DNA from: Oscillospiraceae bacterium
GTDB taxonomy: Bacteria > Bacillota > Clostridia > Oscillospirales > Ruminococcaceae
Length of the DNA stretch: 5,446 nt
Assembly (NCBI GenBank): GCA_003445125.1
Contig: DLVP01000177.1
Location: 1 to 5,446 of the forward strand
Direction of reading: 5' to 3'
Part shown: positions 1 to 5,446 of the stretch, in pieces
How the letters are laid out: every line of letters starts with the position of its first letter
Numbering within the stretch: position 1 is the stretch's first letter
The notes under the pieces: model-generated
What the model was told of the DNA's origin: nothing
The model's database searches: none
The model's input: the letters and a program-made list of their open reading frames with translations, nothing else
Made by a program: the position numbers and the translations under genes

Positions 1-2242
1 CTACCGCAACATGACAGATGAGCCTTCTGTTATCCGCGTGGCTTCTTCCAAAGTCAATGCCAGCACAGCAGGCGGAAGTTTGGAAAATCTTTATGACAGT
101 GATACACTTAAAGGATGGAGAACCAACAACTGGAGTGTTGCCTTTAATAATGGCGCTAATCATATCACCCTTGATTTTACTTTTGCCTATCCGGCAAATC
201 TCACGGATTTGAGCATTTTCTGGGCGTGCCAAGCAAAAGGAGCGACTTACTGGACCGCTCATGATATAATCGGAGATAATCATTTGGACGGTTCAACTCG
301 TGCTTCCGAGTACGAAGTCTATGCTTCAGAATCTGATACCGCCGATTATGAACTGGTGTACACCTTCAACGGAAATTCCGATACAAATCTTGATGAAATC
401 AGTCTTTCCGGCAAATTGGCAAAACGTGTGAAGATTAAACTTCTCAGACAAAAAGATACCGGACAAGTCGGTATCCGTGAAATCACCTTCAAGGGTTATA
501 CCAGATGCGACACCGTTTCCGATCCCGGCGATTTCAACCTGCTTTATAAGAGCGGCACAAAGGAACTGAAATTCCCGATGACCGTTCGTACACTGGACAA
601 TGTCAGCCCCGAGGCAGATTTTGCCGCTTCCAAATGGTCGATTACCGGCGGTACAATCACTTCTGTGACCTGTGCGCCTTCCGCAAACACCATACCCGAT
701 TGCTACACATGGGATGTGCTGGTGACAGTCGCTCCGAACAACGGTGCTGACGTGATGATGGATTTGACGCTTCCTGCGTCCTACCTCACCACACCGACTC
801 TGAGCTATACCCGTACCGCAGCGGAAGATCAGTTTGATACTTCCATCATGGACGGCGAAAACTCGATCACCTTCAATCTGAAGAATATCCGCAACATCAC
901 AGTGGACGGTACCAAATTCGATACAGTGGAAGCCTACATCAGAACACAGGTTCCGAAGGCGGGCGCTACTTATAACGGCTATACCGATCTTTCTTTGGAA
1001 GTTTTGAGCGTGGATAACGACGGAAACATCTTCTCGAACGATGTGTTCAAGATGGGCATCGATAAGTTCATGAAGGTGGAAGACGGCTACTACGTCGCCA
1101 ATGTTCCCTATAAGAAGAACACGGACGGCGTGGACAGACTCCGTGCAGTAATCGTTCTCTACGGCAAAAACGCCAAAGGCGAAAAAGTGGAAATCGACCG
1201 TGTAACCGTGGTTTCCGAAACCGTAGAAACTTCGTATGTCGCTCCGGTGGAACAGACCGATGCTCAGAAGATGAAGGATCATACCACGATCTTTGATATT
1301 CTGGATCAGCTGTATGCACAGGCGGCATCCTACGATCTGCCGAAACTCACCGATGCAGATTGGGATTTCTACATTCAGTTGCTGAAAGTCCGTGAAACAA
1401 AAGATGCTGACAAGATCATCGCAAAAGATGACAAGGGCAACTATTCCGGTACGGCTTATGACGCTTATCGTGAAGCAAAAGAAGCAGATAAGGCGGCGAC
1501 CACAAAAGATCTGGTGCTTGATCTGCCGAGTGGAAAATCCGGTGTTTCCACCTACTACTGCTGGAACTACCTGAAGAATATGCACGCGGATTCGATCACC
1601 TTTATCGCACACGGCATTCAGGCAATCCCCAGTGGTATCACCGCTTATCCGGAATACTATTTCAGCAATGACTGGACAACGTATTCGATCACGATCAAGA
1701 GTGAGGATTACTCCCGCTTGAACTATGACGGCGGCGCTACCTATTTCAAACTGGATATGAAACCGCTGATCAACTTCGATAACAATGCAGTGGATTCTGC
1801 GGCGGCGTACAACTCGATTCTGCGCAGCTTCGGCAGCAATCAGATCGTTCCGCTTATCTTCCGTCTTGACTGGGCTCCCTGGACGGGCGGCAAGATCAGC
1901 ACTCCGTTTGATAAGGCGACAATCAATGTTTCCTTGCCGAGCGGCTGGATTGAGAACTACGGCAACCGTGAGATCGCGGTGTACAGAACCGGCGACTATA
2001 AGCGCAGCGAAGACAACGATGTTACGCTGACACTGGTTTCCGATAACCTCGCTCCGGATGTCGCTTATGACAGCGCAACCAATACCTATACGCATACCCT
2101 GCATTTCGAGGTTCCTGCAAACAAACTGTGGGATACCTACGCAATCATCAACACCAGCAAGATCACCAACTCTGCTCCTTCGATCATCGGCGGTTCCGAG
2201 GTCAAGGACGTTCCGGTGACCGGCGGCGATCTGGCTGAATAA
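1..2242 (+). CDS. Large probable extracellular multidomain protein with discoidin-like domain (5'-truncated by window edge)
   Basis: The frame is open to the first base: codons Tyr-Arg-Asn precede the ATG at base 11, and no ribosome binding site precedes that ATG, so the true start lies upstream; 746 residues are visible. Numbering from that Met, residues about 7-163 resemble an F5/8 type C (discoidin, CBM32-like) domain, with LYDSDTLKGW near the front and the closing strand GIREITFKGY. Such domains usually bind glycans or cell surfaces. Residues about 170-265 look like a bacterial Ig-like sandwich (WSITGGTITSVT, then a hydrophobic strand ending in LPAS), with Cys221 and Cys231 able to pair. 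Residues 270-410 are beta-rich; 415-500 are charged and probably helical; 500-720 are rich in Tyr, Trp and Asn and unassigned. No catalytic motif, dockerin, LPxTG or C-terminal membrane helix is visible; the chain ends GGDLAE. Export is inferred from composition because the signal region is outside the window. The discoidin part is AT-richer than the rest. Confidence 0.85.
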   Translation, partial: YRNMTDEPSVIRVASSKVNASTAGGSLENLYDSDTLKGWRTNNWSVAFNNGANHITLDFTFAYPANLTDLSIFWACQAKGATYWTAHDIIGDNHLDGSTRASEYEVYASESDTADYELVYTFNGNSDTNLDEISLSGKLAKRVKIKLLRQKDTGQVGIREITFKGYTRCDTVSDPGDFNLLYKSGTKELKFPMTVRTLDNVSPEADFAASKWSITGGTITSVTCAPSANTIPDCYTWDVLVTVAPNNGADVMMDLTLPASYLTTPTLSYTRTAAEDQFDTSIMDGENSITFNLKNIRNITVDGTKFDTVEAYIRTQVPKAGATYNGYTDLSLEVLSVDNDGNIFSNDVFKMGIDKFMKVEDGYYVANVPYKKNTDGVDRLRAVIVLYGKNAKGEKVEIDRVTVVSETVETSYVAPVEQTDAQKMKDHTTIFDILDQLYAQAASYDLPKLTDADWDFYIQLLKVRETKDADKIIAKDDKGNYSGTAYDAYREAKEADKAATTKDLVLDLPSGKSGVSTYYCWNYLKNMHADSITFIAHGIQAIPSGITAYPEYYFSNDWTTYSITIKSEDYSRLNYDGGATYFKLDMKPLINFDNNAVDSAAAYNSILRSFGSNQIVPLIFRLDWAPWTGGKISTPFDKATINVSLPSGWIENYGNREIAVYRTGDYKRSEDNDVTLTLVSDNLAPDVAYDSATNTYTHTLHFEVPANKLWDTYAIINTSKITNSAPSIIGGSEVKDVPVTGGDLAE

Positions 2243-2260
2243 TCACAGGATTCTGTGATT
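2241..2260 (+). other. Small hairpin overlapping the stop codon
   Basis: AATCACAG (2241-2248) and CTGTGATT (2253-2260) form a perfect 8-bp stem with a GATT loop. The left arm contains the last two bases of the TAA stop. It lies 13 bases before the main terminator and may protect the mRNA 3' end or aid release. No T-run follows, so it is not a terminator itself. Confidence 0.5.
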
Positions 2261-2273
2261 ACAGAAAAAACTT

Positions 2274-2307
2274 CCGCGCCCGCGGCATTCGCCGCGGGCG
2301 CGGTTTT
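2274..2307 (+). terminator. Strong intrinsic terminator of the upstream large protein gene
   Basis: A perfect 13-bp stem, almost all G and C (arms 2274-2286 and 2291-2303), closes an ATTC loop and is followed by TTTT. It begins 31 bases after the stop codon. Six A residues at 2265-2270 would give a U-run on the other strand, so it may also stop transcription arriving from the glgP side. Confidence 0.9.
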
Positions 2308-2396
2308 GCGTTCCCGCACTTTGCAAAAACTTCGGAAATCTGTTTTTTAAACAAATAATCGGTTTTGCGGAAACTTTAGCGCGTCCTGCCGTTGCC

Positions 2397-2429
2397 ACAC
2401 CGAAAAATGTTTTCAGCGGGTGTTTTTTT
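2397..2429 (+). terminator. Possible secondary terminator hairpin, first of two alternatives
   Basis: ACACCGAAAA (2397-2406) can pair with TTTTC (2410-2414) and GGTGT (2419-2423), with a four-base bulge AGCG between them, and is followed directly by seven T residues (2423-2429, the first shared with the stem). The lower stem is short and bulged, so this is weaker than the terminator at 2274. It could catch read-through from the large protein gene. Confidence 0.35.
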
Positions 2430-2453
2430 GAGAACCGTAACCCACCCGTTTTT
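2417..2453 (+). terminator. Possible secondary terminator hairpin, second of two alternatives
   Basis: CGGGTG (2417-2422) can pair with CACCCG (2443-2448) across a 20-base loop, followed by five T residues (2449-2453). The left arm overlaps the right arm of the hairpin at 2397-2423, so the two cannot form together. The long loop makes termination weak at best. Confidence 0.3.
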
Positions 2454-2538
2454 GTGTATTCTTGAAAGAAACGCCTGTTTTTCGGACAAGCGGTGCCGTT
2501 CTGTCAGTGACTGCCCGGATTTTCACATAGAATTGTAT

Positions 2539-2585
2539 AAAAAATAAAGCGCGCCCGAAGAAACCTTTCGGCTTCTTCGGGCGCG
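2539..2585 (-). terminator. Intrinsic terminator of glgP
   Basis: A perfect 13-bp stem (2550-2562 with 2573-2585) closes a 10-base loop that can add two further C-G pairs. Read on the minus strand it is followed by a U-rich run (CTTTATTTTTTAT). It lies about 50 bases after the glgP stop codon. The plus-strand side lacks a T-run, so it works in the glgP direction only. Confidence 0.9.
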
Positions 2586-2635
2586 TGGGATTTGAAAGAT
2601 CAATGCAATGAATTTGAATCCATGCAATCGGAAAA

Positions 2636-5020
2636 TCAGCAGTGCCAGATGTTGTCGGCGTATTCCTTTACGGCACGGTCGGCAGAGAAGAAATAGGAAT
2701 TTGCCGTGTTGATCATGGACATCTTCTGCCACAGGTATTTGTCGGCGTAGAGGGCGGCGGAATCCTTGCGGCGATCGGCGTAACTCTGGAAATCCGCCAG
2801 CGCCATGTAATAATCCGAAGTCCGCAGCATTCCGGCAATGTCCTCAAATTTTTCTCCCGCAATGCCCGATTCCAGCATGGCAATGACTTTTTTCAGACTG
2901 TCGTTTCCGTCAATCACGCTTTGCGGACGGTATCCCTGCCGGCGCAGTGCATTGACTTCATCAGCCCGCATACCGAACAGCAGAATGTTCTTTTCACCGA
3001 CGTTTTCAAAAATTTCGACATTCGCGCCGTCGAAGGTTCCCAGCGTAATGGCGCCGTTGAGCATAAGCTTCATGTTGCCGGTGCCGGACGCCTCGGTTCC
3101 GGCAAGAGAAATCTGCTCGGAAATTTCAGCCGCCGGCATGAGAAGCTCGGAGAGTGTGACGTTGTAGTCCTCCAGATACAGCACCTTTATCATGCTGCTG
3201 ATGCGTTTGTCCTGTTCGATCAGCTTTCCGATCTGATAGATCATTTTGATGATGCGCTTGGCAAGGAAATAGCCGGGTGCCGCCTTCGCGCCGAAGATAT
3301 AAGTGCGCGGGTGAATGGCGGCATCGGGATTTTCCTTCAGATAGATATATGTGGACAGAATGTCCAGCGCGTTCATGTGCTGGCGCTTGTATTCGTGGAG
3401 ACGTTTGACCTGTACATCGAAGATCGAAGCGGTGTTGATGATTTCACCAGTCTTGTTCTTGACGTATTTTGCCAGACGCTTTTTGCAGGCAATCTTTGCT
3501 TCCGCCCAGTCGTCCAGCGTTGCGGTATCGTCCACATACTTCATGAGCTTTTTGAGCTTGGAAAGATCGCGCACGAAATCTTTTCCGACCAACTTTGCGA
3601 TCAGATCGCTCAGCTCGGGGTTGGACTGATACAGCCAGCGGCGCGAAGCGATGCCGTTGGTGACATTGGTGAATTTATCGGGATCCATCACATAGAAGTC
3701 ATGGAACAGCGAGTCCTTGAGAATCTGCGAGTGCAGCGCGGAAACGCCGTTGACATTGTGGGAACCGACGACCGAAAGATTGGCCATTTTGATGCGGTGG
3801 TCGTACATAATCGATGTGCGGGCGACCATGTCGGCGTTGTGGCATTTTTCGTAAGCGTCGTGGTTGGCACGGTTGTTGATTTCACGGACAATCTGATAAA
3901 TTCTCGGCAGCAGCCGTTCAAACATATCCTCGTTCCAGATTTCCAGTGCCTCTTTCATCACAGTGTGGTTGGTGTAGGCGAAGGTGTTGTAGGTGATGTG
4001 CCAAGCCTCGTCCCAGGAATAGCCACATTCATCCAACAGCACGCGCATCAGTTCGGGGATGGCAAGGGTGGGGTGCGTGTCGTTGATGTGAATGGCAACC
4101 TTTTCATGCAGATTGGAGAGCGTGGAGTAGGTGTCCAGATGCGTTTTGACGATGTCGCCGATGGCGGCGCACACGAGGAAATACTGCTGTTTCAGGCGAA
4201 GCTCCTTGCCTTGTATGTGGTTGTCGTTGGGGTACAGGATTTTGCTGATCGCGGCAGCATCGGAATTCAGCGACAGCGCGCGGCGGTAGTCGCCCTGATT
4301 GAACAGCTCCATGTCAATGCCGGAATTTTCCGCCTTGTACAAACGCAGGAGGCTGACACCCTTTGAGCCGTAACCGGAGACGTACATATCATAGGGAACG
4401 GCGTTGACGGTATAATAATTCTTGTAATTGAGATGATGGTAATTGTTGTCCCAAAATTCCTCCACCTCACCGCCGAAATGCACCGGAATCGCGCGATCCT
4501 CACGCCGATCCAGCCACACCTCGCCGCCGGGGAGCCAGTCGTCCGCAAGTTCGGTCTGCCAGCCGTCAATGAGCTTTTGACGGAAAATACCGTATTCATA
4601 ACAGATGCTGTATCCGGTGGCGGGAATTTCCAACGCTGCCAGCGAGTCCAGATAGCAAGCGGCAAGACGTCCCAGACCGCCGTTTCCGAGACCGGCATCG
4701 GGTTCGCAGTTGTAAATGTCCTCAATATCCACGCCGAAGCCCTTCAGCACGTCAATCACTTCGTTGTGAATGCCAAGGTTATAGATGTTGTTCTTGAGGG
4801 AGCGCCCCATCAGAAATTCCATGCAAAGATAGTACACACGCTTGCTGCCGTGGCAGTTTTTTTCGGAGATGAAATGCTTGTATTTTTCTTGAAGCAGGTT
4901 TTTCACCACGCCCGCCGTTGCTTTGTAAAAAAGCTCGTTGGAGGCATCTTCGGGTTTCACGTCGTACTCTTTGTCCAAAAGGCGAGTGAGTTCGACTTTG
5001 AGTTGCTCTTTTGTAATCAT
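2636..5020 (-). CDS. glgP: Glycogen/starch/maltodextrin phosphorylase (GT35)
   Basis: This cytoplasmic, PLP-dependent enzyme removes glucose from alpha-1,4-glucan ends with phosphate, giving glucose-1-phosphate. The 794-residue chain is full length for bacterial members. Visible family motifs, in order: GNGGLGRLAACYLDSLA (112-128), YPNDN (263-267), NDTHP (313-317), HTVMKEALE with the active-site His352, KFTNVTNGI (449-457) then RRWL, VKRLHEYKR with Lys539, Arg540 and Lys545 (matching the phosphate/PLP-contact residues 568, 569 and 574 of the rabbit muscle enzyme), and EASGTGNMK with the PLP lysine at Lys651. There is no long N-terminal extension like the phosphorylated, AMP-binding end of the animal enzyme, so control is probably transcriptional or by substrate. 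A TTG codon directly precedes the ATG at 5020; ATG is preferred because AAAGGA is 9 bases upstream of it. It appears to be a single-gene unit with its own promoter and terminator. Whether glycogen or maltodextrin is the main substrate cannot be decided from sequence. Confidence 0.97.
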   Translation of the reverse strand: MITKEQLKVELTRLLDKEYDVKPEDASNELFYKATAGVVKNLLQEKYKHFISEKNCHGSKRVYYLCMEFLMGRSLKNNIYNLGIHNEVIDVLKGFGVDIEDIYNCEPDAGLGNGGLGRLAACYLDSLAALEIPATGYSICYEYGIFRQKLIDGWQTELADDWLPGGEVWLDRREDRAIPVHFGGEVEEFWDNNYHHLNYKNYYTVNAVPYDMYVSGYGSKGVSLLRLYKAENSGIDMELFNQGDYRRALSLNSDAAAISKILYPNDNHIQGKELRLKQQYFLVCAAIGDIVKTHLDTYSTLSNLHEKVAIHINDTHPTLAIPELMRVLLDECGYSWDEAWHITYNTFAYTNHTVMKEALEIWNEDMFERLLPRIYQIVREINNRANHDAYEKCHNADMVARTSIMYDHRIKMANLSVVGSHNVNGVSALHSQILKDSLFHDFYVMDPDKFTNVTNGIASRRWLYQSNPELSDLIAKLVGKDFVRDLSKLKKLMKYVDDTATLDDWAEAKIACKKRLAKYVKNKTGEIINTASIFDVQVKRLHEYKRQHMNALDILSTYIYLKENPDAAIHPRTYIFGAKAAPGYFLAKRIIKMIYQIGKLIEQDKRISSMIKVLYLEDYNVTLSELLMPAAEISEQISLAGTEASGTGNMKLMLNGAITLGTFDGANVEIFENVGEKNILLFGMRADEVNALRRQGYRPQSVIDGNDSLKKVIAMLESGIAGEKFEDIAGMLRTSDYYMALADFQSYADRRKDSAALYADKYLWQKMSMINTANSYFFSADRAVKEYADNIWHC

Positions 5021-5029
5021 CAAAAACGA

Positions 5030-5035
5030 TCCTTT
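5030..5035 (-). promoter_or_regulatory. glgP ribosome binding site
   Basis: AAAGGA on the minus strand lies 9 bases before the ATG at 5020 and 6 bases before the adjoining TTG. The spacing favours ATG, though initiation at TTG would add only one residue. Confidence 0.75.
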
Positions 5036-5058
5036 CCGGAGTAAAAATACACAATATT

Positions 5059-5088
5059 ATTATAGCATAAAACGGGAGAAAGTATCAA
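5059..5088 (-). promoter_or_regulatory. glgP promoter, SigA-type with extended -10
   Basis: On the minus strand, TTGATA (-35, 5083-5088) is separated by 18 bases from a perfect TATAAT (-10, 5059-5064). TGC just before the -10 makes it an extended -10. The inferred start is near 5052, giving a leader of about 30 bases, too short for a riboswitch. A T7 run at 5093-5099 (A7 on the glgP strand) sits where an UP element would lie. Confidence 0.85.
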
Positions 5089-5092
5089 TCAC

Positions 5093-5147
5093 TTTTTTTA
5101 TGAATTTTCAGTGAAAAAAAGACGATTTTGCGTCAAAACTAAAAAAA
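5093..5147. promoter_or_regulatory. Helically spaced A/T tracts between divergent promoters
   Basis: A or T tracts are centred near 5096, 5105.5, 5117, 5127 and 5136.5, a mean step of about 10 bases, with a further A7 at 5141-5147. This spacing is typical of intrinsically bent DNA. The two outer tracts fall just upstream of the two -35 elements, as UP elements would. Function is inferred. Confidence 0.45.
5105..5117. promoter_or_regulatory. Short dyad, possible shared operator
   Basis: TTTTCA-G-TGAAAA is a perfect 6-bp inverted repeat around one base, near the middle of the gap between the two -35 elements. A further TGAA at 5101-5104 gives three alternating half-sites. It lacks the central CG of CcpA cre sites and does not match the Rex consensus. 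A chance match in AT-rich DNA is quite possible. Confidence 0.3.
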
Positions 5148-5152
5148 TAAGG

Positions 5153-5181
5153 TTTACAAGAGGGAGAAAATATGATAAAAT
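5153..5181 (+). promoter_or_regulatory. nifJ promoter, SigA-type with extended -10
   Basis: TTTACA (-35, 5153-5158) is 17 bases from TAAAAT (-10, 5176-5181), preceded by TGA, an extended -10. Each hexamer differs from consensus at one position. The inferred start near 5188 leaves a leader of about 46 bases. The A7 run at 5141-5147 could be an UP element. Confidence 0.8.
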
Positions 5182-5219
5182 ATGTAGTGGCATAGAACTG
5201 CTTAGTTTAATTTATATAC

Positions 5220-5225
5220 AGGAGG
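5220..5225 (+). promoter_or_regulatory. nifJ ribosome binding site
   Basis: AGGAGG with 8 bases to the ATG at 5234 is a near-ideal Shine-Dalgarno site. It fixes the start codon and suggests high expression. Confidence 0.9.
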
Positions 5226-5233
5226 AAAAACAC

Positions 5234-5446
5234 ATGGCAATTGAAAGAAAAAAGATTTCCATGGACGGTAACACCGCTGCGGCGCACGTTTCGTATGCGT
5301 TCACCGAGGTTGCCGCGATCTACCCGATAACCCCTTCCAGCCCGATGGCAGAGGTTACCGACACTTGGTCTGCCACCAATAAGAACCTTTTCGGCGAGCC
5401 GGCGAAGAACATTCTCGGCGAGAATGTCAAGGTCGTTGAAATGCAG
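5234..5446 (+). CDS. nifJ: Pyruvate:ferredoxin (flavodoxin) oxidoreductase, N-terminal fragment
   Basis: Only the first 71 codons are inside the window; the frame is open at the last base. The enzyme oxidises pyruvate with CoA to acetyl-CoA and CO2 and passes two electrons through Fe-S clusters to ferredoxin or flavodoxin; it is cytoplasmic and oxygen sensitive. The start matches the first domain of single-chain PFOR: MDGNTAAAHVSYAFTEVAAI, then YPITPSSPMAE (residues 30-40), then a stretch ending VKVVEMQ. Thr33 in the YPITPSS motif corresponds to the pyruvate-contacting Thr31 of the Desulfovibrio africanus enzyme. Family members are about 1,170-1,200 residues, so some 94% of the gene lies beyond the window, and the thiamine-binding and ferredoxin-like domains cannot be checked. 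A strong promoter and AGGAGG site fit the high expression expected of a central fermentative enzyme. The main alternative would be a related 2-oxoacid oxidoreductase, but the match to pyruvate enzymes is close. Confidence 0.95.
   Translation, partial: MAIERKKISMDGNTAAAHVSYAFTEVAAIYPITPSSPMAEVTDTWSATNKNLFGEPAKNILGENVKVVEMQ

Larger units (their letters stand above)
2308..2549. other. Intergenic region between convergent genes, no convincing gene
   Basis: About 240 bases separate the two main terminators. I find no tRNA, no plausible promoter with both elements, and no open frame with a ribosome binding site. The region holds two overlapping hairpins with T-runs (2397-2453). CGGTTTTGCG occurs exactly at 2301-2310, on the edge of this region, and again at 2360-2369. 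An imperfect 13-base repeat lies at 2320-2332 and 2364-2376 (11 of 13 matching). It looks like non-coding spacer with leftover terminator-like structure. Confidence 0.6.

Noticed and set aside
326..2104. Long open frame (592 codons) antisense to the large protein gene
   Set aside because: It runs in exact codon register opposite the real gene and is open only because that gene does not use TCA, TTA or CTA codons there. Its translation is Ile/Arg/Val/Cys-rich with no recognisable family, and it has no promoter or ribosome binding site that I could see.
2301..2376. Short direct repeats (CGGTTTTGCG twice; 13-base imperfect pair)
   Set aside because: Two copies each, short and not regularly arranged; no sign of CRISPR, an insertion sequence or attachment sites.
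2407..2547. 46-residue plus-strand open frame in the intergenic region
   Set aside because: There is no ribosome binding site before its ATG, it begins inside a terminator-like hairpin and runs to the edge of the glgP terminator stem. The product is Cys- and Arg-rich without a pattern. Chance is the simplest reading.
2642..4366. Long open frame (574 codons) antisense to glgP
   Set aside because: Also in exact codon register opposite a clearly conserved enzyme, explained by the same avoidance of TCA, TTA and CTA codons. The sense strand carries all the GT35 motifs.
4433..5044. 203-codon plus-strand frame opposite the start of glgP
   Set aside because: It lies over the conserved N-terminal part of glgP and has no ribosome binding site or family resemblance; it is a shadow frame.
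5121..5134. GACG-N6-CGTC inverted repeat in the divergent promoter region
   Set aside because: Only 4 bp per arm with no extension on either side; too short to support as an operator or hairpin.
5195..5208. Small stem AACT-GCTT-AGTT in the nifJ leader
   Set aside because: A 4-bp stem, mostly A and T, in a leader of about 46 bases is too weak for a riboswitch or attenuator.
5021..5233. Catabolite (CcpA cre) or Rex site expected near glgP/nifJ
   Set aside because: I looked for a cre-like motif with central CG and for the TTGTGAA-N4-TTCACAA Rex motif; neither is present in acceptable form.

Overview
The window reads as a chromosomal stretch from a low-to-mid GC anaerobic Firmicute, most likely a Clostridia member of the Ruminococcus/Oscillospiraceae kind. 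The grounds are a single-chain pyruvate:ferredoxin oxidoreductase start, an AGGAGG ribosome binding site, SigA-type TATAAT promoters with extended -10 elements, and a large discoidin-domain protein of the type common in gut Clostridia. The genus is an inference; no marker gene is present.

Layout. Bases 1-2242 (+) are the 3' part of a large, probably extracellular, multidomain beta-rich protein whose start lies upstream of the window. It has an F5/8 type C (discoidin)-like domain, an Ig-like module, and long stretches I cannot assign. Its stop codon sits in a small hairpin, followed by a strong GC-rich terminator at 2274-2307. Bases 2308-2549 hold no convincing gene, but do hold two overlapping, mutually exclusive hairpins, each followed by a T-run. 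The terminator of the convergent gene is at 2539-2585. Bases 2636-5020 (-) encode a full-length glycogen phosphorylase (glgP). The 213-base gap between glgP and the next gene carries two back-to-back promoters, an A-tract-rich centre and a short dyad. Bases 5234-5446 (+) are the first 71 codons of pyruvate:ferredoxin (flavodoxin) oxidoreductase (nifJ/PFOR).

How the genes relate. glgP releases glucose-1-phosphate from stored alpha-glucan, and PFOR oxidises the pyruvate made by glycolysis to acetyl-CoA, delivering electrons to ferredoxin. They start divergently from a shared control region, so joint regulation is possible but not shown. The large surface or secreted protein is a separate convergent unit and has no evident metabolic link.

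I see no clear sign of a new multi-gene system. There is no mobile element, CRISPR array, tRNA or rRNA. The points most worth a second look are the AT-richer discoidin domain inside a GC-richer gene, the unassigned C-terminal half of that protein, and the structured divergent promoter region.
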